64,000 nt of DNA from Lasiosphaeris hirsuta (lineage: Eukaryota > Ascomycota > Sordariomycetes > Sordariales > Lasiosphaeriaceae). Of the stretch, positions 1 through 11,137 are shown one piece after another. Under the pieces are notes generated by a model, which saw nothing but the letters and a program-made list of their open reading frames with translations, made no database searches and was not told where the DNA came from. Both the position numbers and the translations under genes were made by a program. The stretch lies in the NCBI GenBank assembly GCA_030549175.1, contig JAUKUA010000006.1, positions 1,426,001 to 1,490,000 on the forward strand. The letters are read 5' to 3'. Every line of letters starts with the position of its first letter. The first letter of the stretch is position 1.

Positions 1-205
1 GCTGCTGTTGTTGATGTCGGTGGTGGGGATGGGACGGAGTCACGGGTTGAGACAAGTGGCCAAATACATGGCTCTTCAGCCAGACGGGCCAGTCATTTTC
101 GTTGCCGAAGCGGAGGTAGTAGATGCCGGAGCCGATGGCGATGTAACACACCGGGGCGAGTAAGGTGATAAGGATAACATGGACGGGGTCAACGTTGCCG
201 TTCAT
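1..205 (-). CDS. Small membrane protein, N-terminal part (runs off the window)
   Basis: An open frame starts at ATG 205-203 and continues leftwards past base 1, so only the first 68 residues are visible. Residues 5-29 (VHVILITLLAPVCYIAIGSG and following) form one clear transmembrane segment. It is followed by a soluble stretch (FGNENDWPVWLKSHVFGHLS) and a His/Gln/Pro-rich tail. I do not recognise the family. The N-terminal membrane anchor and the absence of a cleavage-like site suggest a single-pass membrane protein. The C-terminus is missing, so function stays open. Confidence 0.55.
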   Translation of the reverse strand, partial: MNGNVDPVHVILITLLAPVCYIAIGSGIYYLRFGNENDWPVWLKSHVFGHLSQPVTPSHPHHRHQQQQ

Positions 206-937
206 CGTGGATATGAAATGAGGGTGCTGCCGGAGAGAGGTTCGGTGTTGCAATCTATCGAGCTGTGAGCTGGTGAGTCTCAGCCGAGGAGATGCGCCAG
301 ACAAAACTCGTTCAGATCGGATCCATTGCCAATCTCGCAATATCCTCCAGAGAATCAGCAGACGGCCAGCAATTGATGGAAGAAAACCCACTCTTGCACA
401 CTTCTAGACGACGTTGGCCAGTCCCAAAAAGTTAAAGCGTTGAAGCGAAGGCCGTTGGGACGAATCCAAGCCACGTTACGCCATTTCACAGTTATAGCCG
501 GAGACCAGACAACTTTCCCACGGCCCGGCTTTTCCCTCATCAAGGACGGTCGCGTGGCAAAAGCCCTCCAAAGAATAGTCTTGACAATCCCTACAGCATC
601 TCTTAGCTACAGCAGCAGGCCTTTATTCAACAGCACCTAGTAATACAACCCCCAGAACATCAAATATCTCCCACCCTCCCCTATAATATCACCAGAACCT
701 TGACATCGTCATGTCTGAACTCCCGTCTCCTAATGCTCAACCTGGCTCCACGCATGATAACAACATGGTATCGAAATTATGCTGCAAAGGCTGACGATGT
801 CCCTCCTCTCAAAACGTGCAAAACGAGAAAGTCGTAGTAGACTTCGACAACACGCCAAAAACCACAAACTCCAACGCAGAAAATTAACTCTCTCACACAC
901 GCACACACTCAACAACTCCAATGCACTACAGCCCCAC
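206..937. other. Intergenic region without a supported gene
   Basis: This lies between two minus-strand genes, so it should hold the 3' end of the LRR gene and the promoter of the small membrane protein. Short open frames on both strands lack start context, family resemblance or splice structure. I see no RNA gene or repeat. Confidence 0.5.
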
Positions 938-3900
938 TTAATCCAAATCTGCCATGCTCGTCTCACCCTCATCTCCATCATCCCCCTTCCACGCCCCCAT
1001 TTCAGCAACGGGCACTCGCCCTCTCAGCCACCTAAGCGTGGCTTCTGTCCCGCGGTCCAACACATTGAACCTCGGCACACGGAACCTGTTCCCGCCGACC
1101 TCGAGCCTCTCCAGCCCACCTGTACCACCAAGTAGCCCGATGCGTGGATTGAGATGCGCGATATCGTTGTTACCCGCATCTACCACGCGCAGACCCTTGA
1201 TCGCCTCGGGGTCCAAATCCGCCAGGTGGTTGTTTGACATCAGCAGCACCGTGAGGCTAGGGAACACTTCGCGGATCTGCCCGTTGGGCGGCAGAGAGGT
1301 AATGCGGTTGAAGCTAACGTCGAGCTTCTGGAGCTTTGGAGCCCGGAGGTGGGCAAGCAAAGGACCAAGGCCAGTAATGTGATTTCCGGCCAGATTGAGC
1401 TCTTTCAGAGCTGGGAGATCCAGCCCCGCATTTCCCTCAGGGCCGCCCATGTACATCTCCCCCACCAGCTGGTTATGCGCCAGCGACAGCGCAGTCATTG
1501 TCTCGGCAAAAAATGTAAGTGACTCGGGGAGTGCCGTAAAGAGGTTGTGATGCAGCTGGACCTCATAGACCTTATGGTTCGAGACGATCTTGGAGCATAC
1601 CACCGGATGCAGTGAGGAAGACTGGGTGCCAGATCGGTCGAGGACCCCCCCTGGCTTGACAGGCCACATTTGATTGCTTAGGGTATGTGAACGCGAGCGG
1701 GCCGGAGACCCGGGGATAGACGTTGGTGGGGTCGCAAAGTCATCTAGGTCTGAACGGCTATCGTCCATATCCTCGGTGACATCGACAGGATCACCTGGCT
1801 TGAGGCCAGTACCGGAGGGGGGGGAAGCTTGACTGCCCCTGACTTCGCTGTCATGAGTCCCTGCAACGGGTGTTGGTGGCTCGACAACCGCTTCTAAGTG
1901 TGCCGGCGGTGGTTCCAATCTCAAGGCGAGAATTGCCTTCAGCTCATCGGTGTTAATGGAACTAAACTTCTTCTCACGCAGCGGGTTTCCGCTCAATCGG
2001 ATCATGGTAAGACTCTCCATTCGCCCAATCTCCGAGGGAACAACTCGGATGTCGTTGCTCGACAGGTCAACCGACCTCAGTTGTTGGAGGCTCGTGAAGC
2101 CTTCAGGGATCGCATTTATGCTGTTTTCGTCGGCGGCAAGGGTAAGCAGATTGGTCCAAGTGCTAACGTCAGGCAGTGACTGAAGACGGTTCATCGAAAC
2201 ACAAATCTGCTGTATGGCAGGCATCGCAACAGCTCGCTCGCCAGGCGCGCAAAGATGTGATAGCTGATTCGCTGAGACGTCCAGGTTCCGCAGGCTCGGC
2301 AAAGACTCCACAGACTCCTGGATCAGGGTGCCTCGAAGCTGGTTTTTCCGCGCATTCAGTTCGGTTAGTGGGAGTGTGGCAAAGATTTCAAAGGGCAATG
2401 TCTCAAATGCATTCTCGCTTATGTTCAAAACTCGAAGGCGAGTGAGATTTCCAAAGTTTGACGGCAGAGACGCGATGTTATTGCCGTGCAGGTCGAGGAT
2501 TTCGAGGTTCTCCAAACTGGCGAAACAAGGATCAAGAGGGCCGTACAGGAGGTTGCCGCCTAGCTTTAGGTCGCGGAGGGCCGAAATCTGCGACACCACT
2601 TCTAGGCAGTTGTTCGCCAGTCGGTTCTGGGACTTTGGAAGGGTTAGCAGCAAGATATAGTGAGGTGGGCATACAAAACATACCAGGTTTAGCGAAGTCA
2701 ATAGCGGCAGCCGCCGCAGCCCCATCGGCAGGGCGATGAGCATGTTTCCGTGTAAGTCAAGGGTTTCCAAGCCGGCAAAAATATTTCCTTGGCTATCCTC
2801 GTCGTCGGCGAAGTCGCGCAGATCAACATCTGGGAAAACAGAATCCGAAATCATCTCCAGCTCATTGTCGGCGGCAACAAATCTTGTTAAATCCACGCTC
2901 TCGGCCCAAACCGCTCCGGCCTTGCCACCAGACTCAAAGTTGTACATATTCATGACGTCCGCGGGGATTTCTCTCAGACCCATCGCAGCAATGTTAAGCC
3001 GACCACTAGTTCTGGCTGTCTCCAGTCGCCCTTTAAGCATCTTAGTCTGAGACTGGTCATCCCTTCGCTGGTTGAAGGGGTCATTGGCCAAGCCGAAGTC
3101 AAAAGTGTTGTCGGTTGGTATCAGGGGAGGCTCCGGAGCTTCGAAAAGAGGAGCGGATGAAGAGGCCTGCTGCGATGCGGCCCGCTTAGCCGCCTTTGCC
3201 TTTGCAATCTGCTCGCGCAGAGCAGCTGACGATTTCTTACTTGACTGAGGCGTGGTATCGACTGAATCGGCAGTGATTGCCGTGCTCGCGGATGCTATCG
3301 ACGCACTAGAAGGATTTGTGCCTTCACCCGATGTAGCTGATGATCCTCGAGAGGCTGAAGACACCTTCCTAGGCATTTCCGCAACAGAAGAGCTCTTATC
3401 CAATGCTTGCATTGACGGCTTCCTAAAAAGTCCATTTATGGAGGGTCGCTTGGTGGGGCGTGCGGCCAAAGTCCTCGCGCCAAACCTGGACACTGGAACC
3501 TCGGGTGCTCTCTTCTCTGGGCTCGGCGTTCTTGAGCGCAGCATGCTTGCTGCCAAAGCTGGCTGGAATCCATGGGCGGGGGACCGGGCAGTCCTTCCTG
3601 GTGTTGACTGTGCTGAAGGTGTTTGCAGTGGCTGGATACTCCTACGGCCTCTCAAAGGAGTGCTCTCAATGGCCGAAAGAGGATTCTGGTAGATTCCAAT
3701 TGATGATCGGAAGTTGGAAACACTCTGGTCGAGTCCCGAGCTAGACCCCGGTCTGCTGCCAGTTCTCGAAGGGCATCGACTAGATCCATCGGACCGATGG
3801 CTTGACCCAGGGCGAGAGGAACGGCTTACTGGCCGCGATGGAGGTCCCATTGCCGCTTGAGTCGATTCAAAGAATGAGGCAGCGCCGACCTTGCCCCGAA

Positions 3901-4528
3901 TCGAGGGAGATGAGGGTAGCTGTAACAGGGTCTCCATGGTTCTTTCTGTGAGTGAAGGCCGCGGCCTGGCTGAAGAGGTCCGGGCACTTTCGGAGCTAGC
4001 CTCATCACTACTCGGTTTCACAGGCGTTCCCAAGCTCGAGGGAGCTTCATCTTCTTGAGAGAAGTTTGTCGAGGCAGATATCCACTGTTGGGATGGCTGC
4101 CGCCGTGGCAGGGTGTGGACCACTGAACTTGGTCGACCCCCCTGGGGAGTTGGCTGCCGTCCATCCGTTCTTCCAGGCCTTTGTGGCTGGGAAATGTTTG
4201 GGCTGTATCTCGAAGTCCGGGCAGCGATTCCAGGCGCCTGGGCCAGGGATGCGCGGTGCTGTGGAGACGATACGGCTCGCGATGGTGCAGCGGGCTGGGA
4301 GCGGCTCGAGGCGGTCGTGGGAAGCAATTGGTCGCGCGAAGGGGCGGGCCGCAGCTTTGGGTTTCGCAAAGTTCCGCCCGTAGACGTCGCACCGGCTGTG
4401 GCCAGGGACTCCCGGGATGGAGAGGCTCGAATTGAGCTGGAGCGGGGAATAGGAAGCTTGGACGAAGGTGCTGGAAGCTTTGATAATCGAGGAATGCCTG
4501 TTAGCCTACCCTGACGCGGCTCGTCCAT
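938..4528 (-). CDS. Large leucine-rich-repeat protein (LRRC40-like)
   Basis: Two exons (4528-2684 and 2632-938) give 1179 residues. The intron 2683-2633 (51 bp, GTATGT donor, GCTAAC branch, AAAG acceptor) lies inside the repeat LTSLNL/SQNRL, and removing it restores the LxxLNLSxNxL consensus. The first 500 or so residues are Ser/Pro/Arg-rich and disordered. LRRs follow in two blocks, about residues 590-780 and 930-1130, separated by an acidic Ser/Pro linker. No transmembrane segment or catalytic domain is visible, so this looks like a cytoplasmic or nuclear scaffold. The open frame extends to a GTG codon at 4555, but the first ATG (MDEPRQGR) is at 4528 and is preferred. Because the intron is 51 bp and has no stop, a retained form would also be translatable. 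Confidence 0.88.
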   Translation of the reverse strand: MDEPRQGRLTGIPRLSKLPAPSSKLPIPRSSSIRASPSRESLATAGATSTGGTLRNPKLRPAPSRDQLLPTTASSRSQPAAPSRAVSSPQHRASLAQAPGIAARTSRYSPNISQPQRPGRTDGRQPTPQGGRPSSVVHTLPRRQPSQQWISASTNFSQEDEAPSSLGTPVKPSSDEASSESARTSSARPRPSLTERTMETLLQLPSSPSIRGKVGAASFFESTQAAMGPPSRPVSRSSRPGSSHRSDGSSRCPSRTGSRPGSSSGLDQSVSNFRSSIGIYQNPLSAIESTPLRGRRSIQPLQTPSAQSTPGRTARSPAHGFQPALAASMLRSRTPSPEKRAPEVPVSRFGARTLAARPTKRPSINGLFRKPSMQALDKSSSVAEMPRKVSSASRGSSATSGEGTNPSSASIASASTAITADSVDTTPQSSKKSSAALREQIAKAKAAKRAASQQASSSAPLFEAPEPPLIPTDNTFDFGLANDPFNQRRDDQSQTKMLKGRLETARTSGRLNIAAMGLREIPADVMNMYNFESGGKAGAVWAESVDLTRFVAADNELEMISDSVFPDVDLRDFADDEDSQGNIFAGLETLDLHGNMLIALPMGLRRLPLLTSLNLVCFVCPPHYILLLTLPKSQNRLANNCLEVVSQISALRDLKLGGNLLYGPLDPCFASLENLEILDLHGNNIASLPSNFGNLTRLRVLNISENAFETLPFEIFATLPLTELNARKNQLRGTLIQESVESLPSLRNLDVSANQLSHLCAPGERAVAMPAIQQICVSMNRLQSLPDVSTWTNLLTLAADENSINAIPEGFTSLQQLRSVDLSSNDIRVVPSEIGRMESLTMIRLSGNPLREKKFSSINTDELKAILALRLEPPPAHLEAVVEPPTPVAGTHDSEVRGSQASPPSGTGLKPGDPVDVTEDMDDSRSDLDDFATPPTSIPGSPARSRSHTLSNQMWPVKPGGVLDRSGTQSSSLHPVVCSKIVSNHKVYEVQLHHNLFTALPESLTFFAETMTALSLAHNQLVGEMYMGGPEGNAGLDLPALKELNLAGNHITGLGPLLAHLRAPKLQKLDVSFNRITSLPPNGQIREVFPSLTVLLMSNNHLADLDPEAIKGLRVVDAGNNDIAHLNPRIGLLGGTGGLERLEVGGNRFRVPRFNVLDRGTEATLRWLRGRVPVAEMGAWKGDDGDEGETSMADLD

Positions 4529-5907
4529 CTTGGCGGGTGTAGGAGTAACTGGCACGGAGGTTTCGCACGGATAATTCGCTGGATGTTGGGTCGCTGGATC
4601 GCTACTAGGTCAGGTCAGGTCGCAGTCTGCAATGCAGAGGTAGTGCCGGCGCGAGGACAGCGCGAAAACGCCACGACCATGCGGGCTGGGAGCAACGAAG
4701 CACCGGTGCAGCGGTGCAGCGCAGATGACGGTGATTGTTCAGGGTCTGCTGGAGAGAGAGATAGAGTAGAGGGAGAGAGGCGGCTACCCTGGGGCCCTTG
4801 GGTAGGCTCAGTAAAAGAAGGACATGTCAAATTGTTGCTTGGACAAGATGCGTTGCTCAAACGAAGAAAAAGCTGATCGACAAAACCAATTCACGCCAGA
4901 GAAGCCAAGAAATTACCCTGGCCAAACGGAAAGCAACCAGCGGGCTGGAAATTGGCACTGAGATCGCCTCGAGGTCTGAGCGCCCGGCAGCAGGCTCATC
5001 CACTTTCAGGGGCGCACTGTGTTCAGCTCGACTGGACTGCCCGTGCTCAACACCACTGTGCTCAACCTCCAACCTGACATCGCGATCAAGACGGGTTGGC
5101 TGGCTCCTCTCCAAATAGAAAGGATGAACATGAATTTCTCAGTTATATGAGTTATTCCAAGCCATCAATGTGATTAATATGATTGCTAGTTATGCAGCGC
5201 ATAAGTCCAAGCAGTCCGACGGTCGCGCAAGAAGAAATGGTCCATGGATACGGTCATGCTCAAGATTCGAATCAAAGACCATCACGTCTGAACCAAGGAT
5301 ATTCACATGAGAACTCAAACCACCAAAACACACCATGTAATTACGAGCTCAAAAAGGGCCTCTCTAGCGCTCGAATGGTGCTTTGACTAGATTGAATGGG
5401 GCTTTCAATTGAAAGGTTCGTCTCCATTGAATAATATATCATGGAATTGCAAGTTTGAATGGCGTTTTGAAGTTCCATCGGATAGCCCGCACCTCATCTA
5501 AATACCTAAGGCCTTCGTCCGAACTGGTATTCACCACGATTTACCATTACTTTTACCCACTCACTCAAACCCACCAACAGGCTGGGCCTACCGCCAACAT
5601 CATCTCCAGGGACCCAAAAGAACTTGCATCCACATGGTCAATCAACCCATCAACACAGCAAGAAAAGCTCTCTCAAACCAGCCGAAACGCCCCAGCTATT
5701 CCCCATACAAAGTAGCCTTTCGGGCGCTCCCCAATGCCTAGCAAATCTCCCCACCTTTGATATCAAGGGAAGGAGCGACCACTTTGCCGACCTTGGGTAC
5801 CAAAAAGGGCTGGGAAACTTTCGAGACCCCCCTTTCTAGCAATTTGAGGACCTTCCCGTTGATACCTACGACGTCTAGTTTTTTTCTCTCAGTAAGACGC
5901 GTTCACC
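4529..5907. other. Divergent intergenic region (LRR gene / MFS gene)
   Basis: This 1.4 kb separates the minus-strand LRR gene from the plus-strand MFS gene and must hold both promoters. No coding region is convincing. Three imperfect copies of a GAATGG-motif lie at 5372-5470 (listed separately). The last 100 bases before 5908 are pyrimidine-rich, as in fungal leaders. Confidence 0.5.
5372..5470 (+). repeat. Three imperfect copies of TTGAATGGNGCTTTGA
   Basis: Copies lie at 5372-5386 (cgaatggtgctttga), 5392-5406 (ttgaatggggctttc) and 5455-5470 (ttgaatggcgttttga). They sit 440-540 bp upstream of the MFS start. Spacing is irregular, so they could be regulator sites or chance duplications. Confidence 0.3.
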
Positions 5908-7627
5908 ATGGAGCTACAATCCATGGACGGCACGAATAAGAGGCCTTCTGCGCCTAGGCGCAACTCCTTTGCCGCCCCCGAATACCTCTCAGGAGCCAAG
6001 CTTGTAACGGTTTCGATCTCCATAACGGTCGTCGCGTTCCTTATGATGGTCGACATCTCGATCATCTCCACCGCTGTAGGCACCCCCTTCTAACTTCCAA
6101 TAGTCCGTTGATAGGCGTTGATTGGCCTAGCTGACGTGTTCGAACAACTTTACAGGTCCCACGGATCACAGAAGACTTCGATTCGCTCGACGACATCGCA
6201 TGGTACGCAGCTATCTACCAGCTTTCCAGCGCCGCGGTACAGCCTCTCATGGGGAAAATATACGGCAAGTTTAACACCAAATGGACTTTCGTCGCCTTTT
6301 TTGCTCTCTTCGAACTGGGGTCAGCCCTCTGCGGCGCAGCTGTGTCCTCTAGCATGCTGATTGTTGGCCGTGCGGTCGCTGGTATGGGCGCGTCAGGGTT
6401 AAACAACGGAGCTCTCACAATCGTCACCTGCATTGTCCCGCTCCATCGCCGACCCTCTCTGACGGGCTTCCTAATGGGCTTCTCACAGCTCGGTATCGTC
6501 TTGGGACCGCTACTGGGAGGCGTGTTGACGACGTATGCAAGCTGGCGCTGGTGTTTTTACATCAACCTGCCGCTTGGTGCTCTTACGGTCGTGGGCTTAC
6601 TTGTAGTCCCCATCCCAGACACTACAGAAAAAGCCAAGGCGCTGTCCATCCTGCCGAATATCCATCACGAGTTGGACCTTATTGGGTTTGCACTGTTCAG
6701 CCCGGCGTCCGTCATGCTCCTACTTGCGCTTCAGTATGGCGCCGACGGGCTCCCATGGAGCTCGCCAAAGACCATCGGGCTCTTCTGCGGCTCTGGTGCG
6801 ACCTACGCTGTCTGGACGGCATGGAACTGGTACCGGGGGGACGAGGCCCTCATTCCCTTTTCGATATTGAAGAAGCGTGTTGTGTGGTCGTGCTCATTGA
6901 CCCAATGGTGCAACATGACTATTGTTTTCTCTGCCGCTTACTTTCTTCCTCTGTACTTTCAATTTGTCAGGGGGGTCTCACCCGTTTTGAGCGGTGTCTC
7001 CATGCTACCAAGCATTGGCACCCAGCTTATTTCGGCGATGGTTTCGGGTGTTCTTGGCAAGTTATCCATCCCTATTCTCGGTCTCTGATAAACACTAATA
7101 ATATTCGAGTAGTCGAGAAAACCGGCTACGTTGTTCCGTATGCAGTATTTGCCGGAGTCGTCGGCGCAGTCAGCAATGGTCTTTACACAACTCTCACGCC
7201 CACAACAAGCACCGGGCGATGGATTGGATACCAGATACTCAACGGAGCGGGACGCGGCACTGGCATGCAAATGGTATGGTTTGCAGTTGAGAGAGGCGTT
7301 TTTTAACATGTGCTAACCGACAGAAAGCAACTTTTAGCTGTCCAAACGGTCCTCAGTACGACAGATCTACCGGTTGCGATGGGCATCTTGGTGTTTTCTG
7401 GGCAGTATGGCACGGCTGTCATGATGGCCATCTCGAATGCAATATTCAGCAAGGGTATAATGGGTGTATCTCAGACCATACCCATGAGATACGCGTTGGG
7501 TATTAGTCATGTCTTCTACATGATAGCCGGCGTTGGTGCCGTCTCGGTGTTTACATCGCTGTTCATGGGCTGGGCAGATGTTCGAACGCGGGACAAAAGG
7601 GCTAGCGTGGTGCCTTCGGAGGTATGA
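5908..7627 (+). CDS. MFS drug/metabolite exporter, 14-TM (DHA2) type
   Basis: Four exons (5908-6075, 6156-7056, 7113-7273, 7328-7627) encode 509 residues. Family motifs in order are DISIISTAVPRI at the end of TM1, the loop GKIYGKF, the GRAVAGMGASG stretch, the motif-C-like LGPLLGGVL, WRWCFYINLP, and PTTSTGRWIGYQIL late in the protein. This is the proton-driven exporter group common in secondary-metabolite clusters, placed in the plasma membrane. Intron 2 (7057-7112) uses a GC donor (GCAAGT) with a normal acceptor. The GT alternatives nearby give a poorer match or the wrong frame. The third acceptor (7327) was chosen because it joins MQM to QLLAVQ in frame. The Zn2Cys6 regulator 0.6 kb downstream on the same strand is a plausible partner. 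The substrate is unknown. Confidence 0.9.
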
Positions 7628-8258
7628 ATAGCGTGGTAACTATAACTTTGTAAGTCTTGGAAGCGTTGTTGGGATCCGGGGATCGTTAGACCTCGTATTC
7701 TGTTTTGAGGCCTCACACAGGGATAAAGAGGCGTGATGGTTTCCTGGACATATATAGTATGCCACCTTCTGTTGCTCCTTGAACCTATCTTTGGAAACAC
7801 ATGAGATCTTTGAACTACGAAATGTGCCTTTCCATGCCAGCGGGGTCGTTTTGGGGGGGTGCAATACCCGGCACCTACAAATAGCAAATACGCAGTAGGG
7901 GTTGAGCTGTGCACAGACCACTTGCATGAGATCATGAGATACGGGATTCGGACAAGGAGATGGACCAATTCCGTCGGCATATGGGCTGTCTCTTGGGTCT
8001 TGGCACCAAATCCAAGCAAGTTGAAATCCGCATAAGGAATTCGCATCTCGCCCGACCCCCAACCCCAGCCTGGATGCTGCCGTTGCTCATCTGTTTACTT
8101 GTGGATAGCCTTTAGGCGCATGAACCTGACCTTGATCTCGGCGACATTGCACACTGGCAGCGTCAACTCCGTGTCCGCTTCCTCCGCTCCCCACACTCGC
8201 TCCCCACACCGCAGTGAGCCCGAGCTGCGGCTATCGCCACGCTCACTGTCCCTCCACC
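7628..8258. other. Intergenic region, MFS 3' end and regulator promoter
   Basis: No gene is supported. Overlapping minus-strand open frames at 7640-8060 lack introns, domains or start context and look like chance. Confidence 0.5.
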
Positions 8259-10479
8259 ATGAACCCTAACCCTCCTGGACCGAAGATGGATGCCGCGGCG
8301 GACGCGGCGTCGACGAAGGGCTTGCCTGCCCCCTACGGCCGAGCATGCACCAACTGCGCACGCGCAAAGTGCCGGTGTCTCTACCGCGCGGGGGTTGCTG
8401 ATTGTGAACGGTAGGGTGTCTCTTGCCCGACCTCTAAGTGCGTTGACGCTGACCAGGCAGGTGCAACCGGCTGGGCAAGCAGTGTGTTCCGTCAGTGTCG
8501 GTGCGCAGGCGGAATGGCAAGCGCGCACACGTCTCGCGCGCCGCCCAGCTCGAGGAGAAGCTCGAGGATCTTGTCACGCTGCTTCGGAAACAGGCCGCGC
8601 CAGTCGCTAATGCCGTCGCCAATGCCGTCCCCGTCACTGCCACTGCCACCGCCACTCCCAGCACGGCGACGGCGACGACGGCAGCCACTAACACCACCAC
8701 TGCGCCTGTCCCCGAAGCCGAGGCCGCATCGGGCCCTGCTCCCGCCAATGGCTCGCCCTCCACCGCTGGCGCCAACACGCCTCCCTCGAGTACCCGTTCG
8801 GCCTCGGCCCAGGCCGATGACACGTTGTTCATGGGCGCCTTTGTCGCCCCCGTCACGACCTGCGCGCCACTCCCTACCAGACCAGCACCCCCTCCCCGCA
8901 CCTCTCTATTTGGCACCATATTCCCGCCACCTATGGTTGATCGGACAGTGCCCCCGCCCGACCTCGGGCTCATGCCGTCCTGCCCCTATCAGCCAACTGG
9001 GCTCGAGGCCGAGGAGAACCTCGAGACCTTCCGTGACCGCATGCTCATCTACATGCCCTTCATCAAGCTGCCCCGTACCATGACAGCCGAGACTCTCCGC
9101 ACTCTCTACCCATTTTTATGGTTTAACATTATGCTAGTCACCTGCAAGAAAATAAACCACCAGATGGTGATGAGTGATAGCGCTAAGAGGTTCATTGCCC
9201 AGAAGATGGTCGTTGATCACGAAAAGAGCATCGACCTGCTCTTTGGAATCTTGACCCTCTTGACCTGGTCACAGTACTACAAGAAGGACAAGTCCTATCT
9301 TTCCGTCATGACTTGTCTCGCACAATCGCTGGTCTTCGACCTCGGCCTTGACAAAGGCCCCTCGGACATATCCCCGTATCTATGCTTCAAGTGCGACGCC
9401 CCGACGCCCAAAGAAAAGACCCTAGAAGAGCGGCGCGCTGTTCTAGCATGCTTTTTGATTACCTCGCAGTACGTTTGATTTCAAAGAACACGTATCGCCT
9501 ATCAGTCCGTCCCTGTTTGCTGACGTCCATAAAGAGTTTCCTACTCCATGAAGCGCATGGACGCCTTGAACTGGACGCCGTTCATGGACGAATGCCTTCA
9601 AGTCTTGTCACAACAGAGCGAGTGGGATGGGGACGACCTGCTTCTGAATCTGGTCAAGATCCAGTTGATCGTCACCCAGCTCACGCGCGCCACCAGCCAA
9701 TCGCTCGGCGACCCTCCGCCAGCCATGTTTCTGTCAGCTCTCCTGTCACAGCTGCGTGGCATCAAGGACAAGCTTCCTCACCGCTTGCAAGCGAACGGTT
9801 CGTCAATGCCTACTCTTAGCCCGTCATACCAGAGTCATCACTAAGCACCCACCTAGACACGTTACTAATGCACTTCTTTTACGCCGAGTCCGCCATCCAC
9901 GAGCACGCCAGGGTGCCTCCCAAAAACCCCAAGCCCTCGGCCACTGACCTCCAGCGTTATGAGGCTTTCGAAGCCAGCTATCAAGCCTCCAACAACTGGC
10001 TCGAAGCCCACCTCACCTTCCCCCCCCATTCCTACACCAACATGACATTTGCCTATTGGTGCCACATGGGCCACTGTGTAATCTCGATCTACCGTCTGCT
10101 GTTCCACGTCGATGACCCCGCTTGGGACCGCGCTGCTGCGCGGGAGCGCATTGATCTGTTTGGGCTGCTGGATCGGCTTATGCGTGGCTTCGATGAGATT
10201 ACCGAGATAAGAAGGCTGGATGCAGGGCCTGGGATTGATGAGAGCATGTTTGCCAAATCGAGCAAGATGATTAAAGTAATGAAGAGCGGCTGGCTGGAGG
10301 AGCGTGCTGTCGAAGGCGCGGCACAGGAGGTGCCTGGGGGGGCGTGCCGGGTGGTAGGGGACGGGGGCGTTGAGGGGGTAGATTATCCAATGCCGACACT
10401 TGGGTTTGAGGCGAATGATGGGTGGATGGCCGAGTTCTTTGAGATGAATTGGGAGCAGCGTGGAGGCATCTGGGGATAG
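8259..10479 (+). CDS. Zn2Cys6 fungal transcription factor
   Basis: Four exons (8259-8410, 8461-9468, 9535-9797, 9857-10479) encode 681 residues. The first intron splits the DNA-binding domain: CTNCARAKCRC is in exon 1 and CERCNRLGKQC is made across the junction, giving the six zinc-ligand cysteines near residues 30-57. A coiled-coil-like segment (AQLEEKLEDLVTLLRKQ) follows, then a 120-residue Ala/Thr/Pro-rich linker. The remaining 450 residues resemble the regulatory middle region of this class. The product should act in the nucleus as a pathway-specific activator or repressor. Its neighbours are an MFS exporter upstream and a SET protein downstream, all on the plus strand. Start ATG 8259 (MNPNPPG) was chosen because it precedes the zinc cluster by a normal distance and has the context ccaccATG. 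Confidence 0.92.
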
Positions 10480-11137
10480 ATACCCTTGTATCTTGTACGT
10501 AGCGCCTAGCCCTCGAGTGTTTCCTCTTTCCTTCTTCATGCCTTTGGCAAACAAGACCCCAAAAAGAATATCGGCTGAACCTGTCGAAGCCGAGGGGCAA
10601 TTGAATCACACTGAACCCCCCTTGTTTTCCACACTTGACATCTTGATCCACACCTCCTTGCGTTGATCTGTGTCACACACACGAACAGGGGCTTCGGCTT
10701 CTTGGCTTGCCGCAGTGGGAAGGAATGCAATGCCTCTCTCTAGGACGACGATCTGAGTGGAGGAGGGCCCGTCGATTTCACCAAGCGCAAACAGTACACG
10801 GGAGGCAAAGGTCTTATCAATGGTTATTACCAGGGCCTTATCTCTTCATTGACGAGAATAACACGGCTTGGGGGGAGGGGGATGTTTGGAGACCTGCGGT
10901 TTGACAAACAACAAGGGTTGCCATGATGCAAGTATCCGGAAGCCACAGTTCAGCCCTCATCGCAAACCCAGGCGGCGCCTTGTTTGCAGCCATTGCTAAA
11001 CAATTCTTTTGCTAGAGTCGCAGCGTTGGGCAATCCAAGCCTGTCAGAGTCCTGGGAATTAAAAGGCTCCCTGTCCCATCAGAGTCTCCCTTCCTTCATC
11101 CATTGGACTCGGCATCAACAGTCCTCTCCACGACGCA
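10480..11137. other. Intergenic region before the SET gene
   Basis: This holds the regulator 3' UTR and the SET gene promoter. I see no RNA gene, repeat or coding region. Confidence 0.5.

Noticed and set aside
5240..5290. Possible tRNA T-loop (GATTCGAATC)
   Set aside because: The flanking bases do not form the T stem, and there is no D or anticodon arm.
7640..8062. Overlapping minus-strand frames downstream of the MFS gene
   Set aside because: No domains and no start context; the region is better explained as 3' UTR and promoter.
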